IMG/VR virus record: IMGVR_UViG_3300008107_000642
Coordinates: 1 to 26,478 of that record
From: a virus
DNA length: 26,478 nucleotides
Reading direction: 5' to 3' (one strand)
The notes beneath the pieces are model-generated. The model did no database searches and was not told the DNA's origin. It worked only from the letters and a program-made list of their open reading frames with translations. Made by a program: the position numbers and the translations under genes. Positions 20,396 to 26,478 of this stretch are shown one piece after another (position 1 is the first letter of the stretch; every line of letters begins with the position of its first letter).

Positions 20396-21506
20396 GGCAT
20401 TAATGATTAATGAGCCTTTTTATGGTGTATTTATGAGCACCTTAAATAAAAAAGTAGATCCTAGAGTACCAACTGCTGGAGTAGGAAAGCAAGGTATTAA
20501 TACAGAATTAGTAGTTAATCCTACATTTTGGGAAGGTTTAACTGAGAATACAAAGTATGGAGTTCTTAAGCATGAGTTATTGCATATATGTTTCTTTCAT
20601 TTAACATTGAGAGATAAGTATAGTGATAAACTATTGTTTAATATAGCTGCAGATATTGCAATCAATCAGTTAATAGATCCTAAGTATAAAACCTCTGACT
20701 TTTTGCATATACAAAGTTTTCCTGAAATAGTTCTAGAGCCTTTAAAGGATACAGATTATTACTATAAGAAATTATTGAAGGATAAAGACAAGAGTGAAAC
20801 ACTTAAGAATATGCTAGCAGATCCAGAGTTTGCAAAAGAACATGCAACTTGGGACCAGTTTAGTAAATTAAGTGATGCAGAAAGACAATTAATAGATAGA
20901 CAAGTAGAATATCAAATGAAAGCTACTTATGAAGCTGTTAAAAACAAAGGTAATGTACCAGGAGAATTAAAAGGATTTTTAGATAGACTATTAAATCCAG
21001 AACCAGCTAAGTTTAATTGGAGAAGTTATCTTAGAAGATTTGCAGGTGGTAGTAATAAGATATATACTATCAAAACACGTAAAAAAGATTCTAGGAGATA
21101 TCCAGGCAATCCTGCGCTAAAGATTAAAAGTAAACGGCATATCTTAGTAGCAATAGATACTAGTGGATCTGTAAGTGATGGTGAATTAAGTGAATTTATG
21201 AATGAAATTCATCATATTTATAAAACAGATACAAAAGTTACAATCATTCAATGTGATGCCAAAATACGTGGGGTAGAGGAATACAAGGGAAATCCTCAAA
21301 TAGAAATAAAAGGAAGAGGTGGGACTGAATTTGATCCTGTTATAGAGTATTATAATGATAACTATGGCAAGTATTGCAGTCTTATTTATTTAACAGATGG
21401 TGAATGTAATTGTAGTATACAACCTAGAGGTAAAATGCTTTGGGTACACAGTACAGTTTCACCTATAAATGAAAGTCTTCCTGGTTATAAAATTCAATTA
21501 AACTAA
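20361..21506 (+). CDS. VWA / putative metallopeptidase protein (DUF2201 type)
   Basis: 381 residues. The N-terminal domain has HELLH (H71-E72, H75), a zinc-peptidase-like HExxH. The C-terminal VWA-like domain has the MIDAS start DTSGS (266-270) and GGTEFDP with LTDGECN, so a metal-dependent interaction site is likely. Proteins of this build work beside a MoxR ATPase, which is the next gene. ATG 20361 is preferred over ATG 20403 because the family helix ISRALMINEPFYG starts before it. Target unknown. Confidence 0.8.
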   Translation: MDVLQSVSKISRALMINEPFYGVFMSTLNKKVDPRVPTAGVGKQGINTELVVNPTFWEGLTENTKYGVLKHELLHICFFHLTLRDKYSDKLLFNIAADIAINQLIDPKYKTSDFLHIQSFPEIVLEPLKDTDYYYKKLLKDKDKSETLKNMLADPEFAKEHATWDQFSKLSDAERQLIDRQVEYQMKATYEAVKNKGNVPGELKGFLDRLLNPEPAKFNWRSYLRRFAGGSNKIYTIKTRKKDSRRYPGNPALKIKSKRHILVAIDTSGSVSDGELSEFMNEIHHIYKTDTKVTIIQCDAKIRGVEEYKGNPQIEIKGRGGTEFDPVIEYYNDNYGKYCSLIYLTDGECNCSIQPRGKMLWVHSTVSPINESLPGYKIQLN

Positions 21507-21527
21507 AACATTTAAAAAACCTTAACA

Positions 21528-22136
21528 ATGAGTCATATTAAGTTAAAATCAACTGAAGTAAAAGATTTCTTAAAACATATTATAAGCAATAACCAAGACC
21601 TTCAAAAAGAAGGTAAGAAAACAGTAGCTGTAGAAGTTATTGGTGAAGCTGGTTTAGGTAAAACTAGTAGTATACAACAATTAGCTAAAGAACTACAACT
21701 TGACTTTGTTAAATTAAACTTAGCACAAATAGAGGAATTAGGTGACTTAGTTGGTTTTCCAGTTAAGCAATTCCAAATGGCTAAAGTAACAGAAGATGTT
21801 ATACCTGAAGTTAACTGGGTAGATGAAGTAGCTATTGCTTCTTATGAGAAAGAAGGATATAGACTAACAGGTAAGAAAAGAATGTCTTATGCAGCACCAG
21901 AATGGATTGCAGATAAGACTGAAGGAGGTATTCTATTATTAGATGACTGGACTAGAGCAGATCAGCGTTTTATCCAAGCATGTATGGAATTAATAGATAG
22001 ACAAGAATATATCTCTTGGAAACTACCTAAGAACTGGCATATAGTACTAAGTGCTAATCCTGCTAACGGGATATATACTGTTACTGAGATAGATGAGGCA
22101 GTTCAAACTAGGTATATCAGTGTAGAGTTAACTTAG
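21528..22136 (+). CDS. MoxR-type AAA+ ATPase, N-terminal part
   Basis: 202 residues. Walker A GEAGLGKTSS (K45), Walker B GGILLLDDWTRA (D139-D140), sensor-like VLSANPAN, and a final TRYISVEL that ends at a TAG. The core ATPase is complete, but the lid domain is missing in this frame and continues in the +1 frame (next entry). MoxR ATPases act as chaperone-like partners of VWA proteins, as found next door. The gene may be broken, joined by frameshift, or expressed as two chains. Confidence 0.85.
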   Translation: MSHIKLKSTEVKDFLKHIISNNQDLQKEGKKTVAVEVIGEAGLGKTSSIQQLAKELQLDFVKLNLAQIEELGDLVGFPVKQFQMAKVTEDVIPEVNWVDEVAIASYEKEGYRLTGKKRMSYAAPEWIADKTEGGILLLDDWTRADQRFIQACMELIDRQEYISWKLPKNWHIVLSANPANGIYTVTEIDEAVQTRYISVELT

Positions 22137-22179
22137 TTTTATCAATAATAGATTAGATAAACTAATCACACCAAAAGAA

Positions 22180-22485
22180 ATGTTTTCTGCAGCAGAGGAT
22201 ACTTTAAGAACTAAACTAAGAGAATTAGTAGGTAGTACTAATCTAGGTACTTATAGAGCAGATATTGCATCTGTATTATGTACTAGAGCAATAAACTACT
22301 CTGTAACTTTCTCAGAGAAAAACAAAATAGAGAAAGACTATTTAGATAGAATAGAAATGCTTATTATGGAAGATTATTTTGGAGCAGATCTTAACTATCA
22401 TATGGTTAAATCACTATTTGCATGTGGTCAAAAATTTAAAATGTTAACATTAAGACAAACTTTAACTAAATACATTATAGCATAA
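22180..22485 (+). CDS. MoxR lid-like C-terminal part in the +1 frame
   Basis: 101 residues from ATG 22180. The frame is open back to 22132, reading LSFINNRLDKLITPKE before this ATG. That gives an uninterrupted helical segment directly after the last codons of the ATPase when the frame moves by +1. The content (AAEDTLRTKLRELVGS, YRADIASVLCTRAINYSV) fits a helical lid. Whether it is translated separately or by frameshifting is unknown. Confidence 0.6.
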   Translation: MFSAAEDTLRTKLRELVGSTNLGTYRADIASVLCTRAINYSVTFSEKNKIEKDYLDRIEMLIMEDYFGADLNYHMVKSLFACGQKFKMLTLRQTLTKYIIA

Positions 22486-23519
22486 TGATACAGATACAAG
22501 AATTTCAGGTAAAAACAAAAAATAATTGGGGAGATAGTACTCAAATATATTCTGGTATAACAGAGGCTGAAAAAAATACTATTATTAAATGGTTAGAAAG
22601 TAATCAAACTTCTTTTAATGGCTTTGCAGGCAAAGTATTCTTTATGAAAGATGTTACTTTTCCTAGATATAAGTTTACTGATTATGGTAGAAACAATAAT
22701 AATATTGTACAAACTACTAGAACAACAGCTTATGCAGATGCAGTAGTAATTGATGTAAAAGAATGGATAAGTTTTTTAAATGGAAGACTTCATACTAGAG
22801 TTTTACAACATATTGGTGTTACTGTAGATGAAAAGAATGAATATATACAGTTTTCAAATGAAACTGATTTAAATTCTGCGCCTAATTTAAATAGATATGT
22901 TTATGTTCACTGTTATGGTAATACTAAAACTATTTTAGAAACTATAGTACAAGCTTATAATGAGTTTGCAGGAACTAAGATAATTAATGTATTTGATTTA
23001 AATAGTGTAATTAACAATCAAAATGGTCCATTAACTGCTGATATAGTACAACAATTAACTCCATTGCTTAAGTCTAATGATCAGGAAACTGTTAAGTTAG
23101 GTATGGAAATGATTACTAATTATGATTTAGAAGCAAGTTTATTACATCTTCTATTGATTGCAAATGATTGTGCAAATAATATGAGATTTAATAACTATTG
23201 GTCTTCTACTAATTTTAAATCTTTTAGGGATAAATTTAGACAAATTACTCATAATTATTTTGAGAATTTTCAAAATCATGGTGTAAATGCTATTGTAAGT
23301 GAGTTTTTAACTAATCCAAAAGCTTTAATATTAGAAGATGATTTTAATTATATTAATGCTTTAGTATCTGAAGAAATCAAATCTACTTTTACAATGGGAA
23401 AAGATGGTTATGTGTTAACTGATTTTAAGTTTAAATTAAATATTAATGAAGATCAGATTATAAGAAAACCACAAATTGTTGAACAAAAAGAAGAAACAGA
23501 AGAAATAATTAATTCTTAA
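22485..23519 (+). CDS. Hypothetical protein
   Basis: 344 residues with an alpha/beta first half (VYVHCYGNTKTILETIVQAY) and a helical second half; a C-terminal acidic tail. No motif, membrane segment or known family recognised. Begins one base after the ATPase lid ORF ends, so probably part of the same operon and perhaps a substrate or partner of the MoxR/VWA pair. Confidence 0.75.
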   Translation: MIQIQEFQVKTKNNWGDSTQIYSGITEAEKNTIIKWLESNQTSFNGFAGKVFFMKDVTFPRYKFTDYGRNNNNIVQTTRTTAYADAVVIDVKEWISFLNGRLHTRVLQHIGVTVDEKNEYIQFSNETDLNSAPNLNRYVYVHCYGNTKTILETIVQAYNEFAGTKIINVFDLNSVINNQNGPLTADIVQQLTPLLKSNDQETVKLGMEMITNYDLEASLLHLLLIANDCANNMRFNNYWSSTNFKSFRDKFRQITHNYFENFQNHGVNAIVSEFLTNPKALILEDDFNYINALVSEEIKSTFTMGKDGYVLTDFKFKLNINEDQIIRKPQIVEQKEETEEIINS

Positions 23520-23550
23520 TAATAATAACTAACCTTAAAAATTTAAAACT

Positions 23551-23823
23551 ATGAATGAGATTGTAATTAAAAAAAGTGAATTGTTGACTATGAAATATGG
23601 TTTAGGTAAATCAAATGAAGATATTGCCTTAAAGTATAACATTAGTAAGAAAGAAGCTATTGAAGCTTTAGAAACTTTTGGTTTAATCAAGAAAAGAAAT
23701 GGCGCAAGTACTGCAAAGTATACTATCAGATTAATGGATGACGTTGCTGAGATTAATACAGTACCTTCTGTAGAGGAAACTCCTGAAGTAAGGCCAGAAA
23801 ATGATTATACATTTAACGCATAA
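23551..23823 (+). CDS. Small predicted HTH protein
   Basis: 90 residues. Residues 18-50 (LGKSNEDIALKYNISKKEAIEALETFGLIKKR) read as a helix-turn-helix with the recognition helix at about 33-43. The rest is acidic and unstructured. Possibly a small transcription factor; preceded by AAAATTTAAAACTATG. It closes the operon with a terminator just after. Confidence 0.65.
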   Translation: MNEIVIKKSELLTMKYGLGKSNEDIALKYNISKKEAIEALETFGLIKKRNGASTAKYTIRLMDDVAEINTVPSVEETPEVRPENDYTFNA

Positions 23824-23834
23824 TAACATAAATT

Positions 23835-23865
23835 AGAGAGGGGTTGAAAAATTCCTCTCTTTTTT
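23835..23865 (+). terminator. Intrinsic terminator containing a promoter element
   Basis: AGAGAGG (23835-23841) pairs with 23854-23860 around a 12-base loop, followed by a T-run. Its loop carries the TTG (23844-23846) of the next promoter. Confidence 0.75.
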
Positions 23866-23874
23866 ATATATTTG
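23844..23874 (+). promoter_or_regulatory. Bacteroidetes-type promoter fused to a terminator
   Basis: TTG (23844-23846), 20 bases, TATATTTG (23867-23874): exact match to the other three promoters. Predicted start of transcription near 23880, 16 bases before ATG 23896. Confidence 0.7.
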
Positions 23875-23895
23875 CATAACCAAAAAAACTATTTT

Positions 23896-24117
23896 ATGAA
23901 TAAGACAGTAAGAAAATCTAAAACAAAAGTAGAATTTGTACCATTTAATCTAGATAGTAAAATTAAATTTATTGGCCAAACTCTTAGAAATGAGTTAGTT
24001 AAAGATAAATTCTATTATGTAGAAGATATTAATGATGCAGATTATACTGTAAAGATTACACAAGAAAATGATAAGTCAGCCTGGTGGCCAGCAGAAGCAT
24101 TTACACTTGTAAAATAA
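23896..24117 (+). CDS. Small basic hypothetical protein
   Basis: 73 residues (MNKTVRKSKTKVEFVPFNLD...), beta-rich with a Lys-rich start. An in-frame TTG at 23872 is rejected because it lies in the promoter -7 element; ATG 23896 is the first after the predicted transcription start. No family recognised. Confidence 0.65.
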   Translation: MNKTVRKSKTKVEFVPFNLDSKIKFIGQTLRNELVKDKFYYVEDINDADYTVKITQENDKSAWWPAEAFTLVK

Positions 24118-24125
24118 CATAAATA

Positions 24126-24548
24126 GTGAGAAAGAGGGGAAGATCTGTGAAGAATAAAAATGAATTACCTGCTGCAAAGCCTAAGTATAAAAATACTGGA
24201 AAAAGGAATAGAACTGCTGGTCAAAATTATGAGAGACAACTAGCAAAAGAGTTCAGAGACTTAGGCTATCCTTATTGCAAAACAAGTAGGCAAGCTAGTA
24301 AATTATTAGATGACTGTAAAGTAGATTTATATGGTATTCCTTATAATGTACAAGCAAAGAATGTACAATCAGGTGTAAAGTATAAAGAGATCTTTGACAG
24401 TATGGTAGAATTATTAGGAAAGAATATGCCAGAAAGATTGCCATTTCCTAATGTTATATTTCATGAAAAGAAGGGAGAAGGTGAATTGGTAATTATGACA
24501 AAAGATACTTTTTATGAATTTATAAAATTACTACATGGAACAAAATAA
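24126..24548 (+). CDS. PD-(D/E)XK nuclease, Holliday-junction-resolvase-like
   Basis: 140 residues from a GTG start (24126). E36 in NYERQLAKEFRDLG, D67 in DDCKVDLYG and Q76-A-K78 (NVQAKN) give the E...D...QxK order of PD-(D/E)XK enzymes of the Holliday-junction-resolvase group. Expected role: cutting branched DNA during recombination or packaging. Overlaps the exonuclease gene by 14 bases. Confidence 0.75.
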   Translation: MRKRGRSVKNKNELPAAKPKYKNTGKRNRTAGQNYERQLAKEFRDLGYPYCKTSRQASKLLDDCKVDLYGIPYNVQAKNVQSGVKYKEIFDSMVELLGKNMPERLPFPNVIFHEKKGEGELVIMTKDTFYEFIKLLHGTK

Positions 24549-25284
24549 CATAACATTAATAGATGCAGATTTTCTATTATTTGTAGCCACACACAACAAG
24601 AAAGATGAAGAAATAAAAACTTTTGAAGAAGTATGTGAATTTGCAGATAATATGATTTTAGACATTTTAGATAGTACAGGAGCTCAATCTTATATAGGAG
24701 CACTTACTATAGGAAAATGTTTTAGATATGATATATATCCTGCTTATAAAGCTAATAGAAAAGGACTAGAGAAACCTGCATTCTTTAATGAATTAAGGGA
24801 TTATCTTATAAATAAATGGCTTTTTGTACATCATCCTGGCTTGGAAGCTGATGATATTATTAGTATTATTGCACGCAAACATCCAGAAGCAATGATTTGC
24901 AGTATGGATAAAGATTTACAGCAAATACCAGGATTACATTTTAATCCAAAAACAAAACAAGTTAAAGATGTTACAAAATCTGAAGCTGATTTGTTATTGT
25001 GGAAACAAGTAATTACTGGTGATAGTACTGATAATATCAAAGGTATTCCACGTAAAGGACCTAAATATGTAGAAGGACTATTTGAGAATATAACTGAAGA
25101 TAGTAAGTTATATGATATAGTATTTAATGCATATGTAGAAACTCTAGGTGTACATAAAGGTATTATAGAATTCTGTCTTAATTATAGGCTAGTTAAATTG
25201 ATTGATGAATTAGAATTTGGATTTGAATATCCAATATTAAACTTAGTAGGGGAGATAAGTGATGGAAAGACCAAAGAAATTTAA
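24535..25284 (+). CDS. 5'-3' exonuclease / flap endonuclease (FEN)
   Basis: 249 residues. Metal ligands and motifs of the FEN family: DADF, YKANRKG, EADDIISII, SMDKDLQQ, TGDSTDNIKGIPRKGPK. This gives the activity missing from the family A polymerase upstream, removing primers and flaps. Starts within the last codons of the nuclease gene. Confidence 0.9.
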   Translation: MEQNNITLIDADFLLFVATHNKKDEEIKTFEEVCEFADNMILDILDSTGAQSYIGALTIGKCFRYDIYPAYKANRKGLEKPAFFNELRDYLINKWLFVHHPGLEADDIISIIARKHPEAMICSMDKDLQQIPGLHFNPKTKQVKDVTKSEADLLLWKQVITGDSTDNIKGIPRKGPKYVEGLFENITEDSKLYDIVFNAYVETLGVHKGIIEFCLNYRLVKLIDELEFGFEYPILNLVGEISDGKTKEI

Positions 25285-26478
25285 TAAATCTACTTCTTAT
25301 ATATTACCAATGATTGGTAATCATATAACAGAATTTATGGGTAAATCAGGTGGGCCAAAGCAATTTAGAAATGCATATATTGCATCTTCTGATAAACCAG
25401 AATTTACAGAACATTTGTTTTTGTTATATGAATTTTCTGCAGACACTACTTTTTTGATGTTTGAGGAAAGATTAAAACTAAATCCATATTTTATAGAGTC
25501 CTATGAACCTGATTACATGCATACAATGTTTGTATTTAGTATTCCTATGGAACATAAAGTAGATTTTGATAACTATAAGATGGGTAGGTATAGTAAATTT
25601 AACAATGAATATAAATTACATTTAATGAGATTTCATAGTATTGGTGAAAATCATCCTGTAATGCAAACTTTAACAAGAGCAGAAGAGAGATATCAATATT
25701 GGGAAAAGGAATTGAATGTTAAAATAGACAGAAAAGCAGAGGTGAGTTCACCTCCAGATATGGCATTAAGAATTTTAGTTATGAAACCAGTAAAAATTAA
25801 GAGATTATTTTTTGATATAGAAACATCTCCAAACATAGTATTTTCATGGAATGTTGGGTATAAATTACAAATAGGACATGACAACATCTTAAAAGAAAGA
25901 GCTGTTATTTGTATATGTTATAAGTGGGAAGGTGAAGATACAGTACACTCATTAGAGTGGAAAAGAGGTGATGATAAATCTCTTATTACTAAGTTTTTAA
26001 AAGTTATATTAAAAGCTGATGAAGTTATTGGTCATAATGGAGATAACTATGATATTAAATGGTTTAAGACTAGGGCCCTATTTCATGGGGTTCCTAGCTT
26101 ACCAGATATAAAATCAATAGATACTCTAAAACTGGCAAGAAAAGGATTTAGATTTAACTCTAATAAACTTGACTACATTGGTAAATTCTTAGGACTTGGA
26201 CAAAAATTAGAGACTGGTGGCTTTGGCTTATGGAAAGATATTTGTATCTTTAATAATGCAGAAGCAATGCATAAAATGGTTACTTACTGTAAACAAGATG
26301 TATTACTACTTGAACAAGTATTTCAAAAACTACAAGGTTATGGTAAACCTAAAACTCATGTTGGTGTATTAAAAGGTAAAGATGCTTGTAGTTGTCCTTA
26401 TTGTGCATCAGATAATACAATTTCTAATGGTAATATAGTAGCTGCATTAGGTACTATTAAGAAGAAAATGAAATGTCT
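25262..26478 (+). CDS. DEDDy 3'-5' exonuclease with N-terminal domain and Cys-rich end, partial
   Basis: 405 codons are visible, open at the right edge. Residues 1-165 are an unrecognised domain. A RNase H-like exonuclease follows: DIE (D185, E187), GHNGDNYD (D264), and Y342-x3-D346 in YCKQDVLL, the DEDDy order of exonucleases related to PolB or YprB. The visible end has C376-x-C378-x2-C381 and further Cys (405), a likely zinc site. Overlaps the FEN gene by 23 bases. A proofreading or nucleic-acid-trimming role is expected. Confidence 0.8.
   Translation, partial: MERPKKFNKSTSYILPMIGNHITEFMGKSGGPKQFRNAYIASSDKPEFTEHLFLLYEFSADTTFLMFEERLKLNPYFIESYEPDYMHTMFVFSIPMEHKVDFDNYKMGRYSKFNNEYKLHLMRFHSIGENHPVMQTLTRAEERYQYWEKELNVKIDRKAEVSSPPDMALRILVMKPVKIKRLFFDIETSPNIVFSWNVGYKLQIGHDNILKERAVICICYKWEGEDTVHSLEWKRGDDKSLITKFLKVILKADEVIGHNGDNYDIKWFKTRALFHGVPSLPDIKSIDTLKLARKGFRFNSNKLDYIGKFLGLGQKLETGGFGLWKDICIFNNAEAMHKMVTYCKQDVLLLEQVFQKLQGYGKPKTHVGVLKGKDACSCPYCASDNTISNGNIVAALGTIKKKMKC

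Noticed and set aside
1-26478. CRISPR array, insertion sequence, integrase or rRNA
   Set aside because: No spaced repeats of 25-40 bases, no transposase or integrase motifs and no rRNA signature were seen.

Overview
The window looks like part of a crAss-like (Crassvirales-type) tailed phage of a Bacteroidetes host. This rests on low GC (about 30%), two opposed gene blocks with tightly packed small genes, and a replication set typical of these phages: family A DNA polymerase, SF2 helicase, DnaB-like helicase, Sak4-like ATPase, SSB-like protein and TOPRIM primase. There is no Shine-Dalgarno signal, and four promoters fit the Bacteroidetes pattern exactly as TTG-N20-TAnnTTTG. Many genes end in TAG, so the standard stop code applies here. 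The assignment to this phage group is by inference from gene content; no database was searched.

Left block (1-3171, all minus strand): a partial conserved gene runs off the left edge. It is followed in genome order by an HU/IHF-like protein, a small protein, a predicted HTH protein, a GroES-like co-chaperonin, two unknowns, a ferritin with an unusual N-terminal extension, and one more unknown. Two minus-strand promoters serve it (2180-2210 and 3464-3494); the outer one makes a structured leader of about 285 nt.

Control region (3172-4962): the blocks diverge here. It holds the leader, an A/T-rich tract with a perfect inverted repeat, an island of clearly higher GC carrying one 122-aa gene and a strong hairpin, an 18-bp palindrome, a multi-branched RNA candidate followed by a terminator-like hairpin, and another candidate RNA closed by a perfect 11-bp stem. 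This is the part of the window least explained by known biology.

Accessory block (4555-11155, plus): about 30 small genes with stereotyped A-rich translation starts (AAACACAYAAAACTATG) and recurrent AGAGAG/CTCTCT terminators. They include a duplicated Cys-rich protein, a lipoprotein, several one-helix membrane proteins, a tRNA-like gene with an aberrant anticodon arm beside three 11-bp repeats, a radical SAM protein of the spore-photoproduct-lyase type, zinc-ribbon proteins and a Lys-rich protein.

Replication block (11281-26478, plus): a promoter precedes polA. Then come a small lipoprotein, SF2 helicase, DnaJ-type zinc protein, replisome organizer/loader candidate, DnaB-like helicase, a dATP/dGTP diphosphohydrolase-type protein, Sak4-like ATPase, SSB-like protein, primase, a VWA/metallopeptidase protein paired with a MoxR ATPase that is split by a +1 frame change, unknowns, and after a fused terminator/promoter a PD-(D/E)XK nuclease, a 5'-3' exonuclease and a DEDDy exonuclease that runs off the right edge. 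Together these supply DNA synthesis, unwinding, priming, recombination and nucleotide control.
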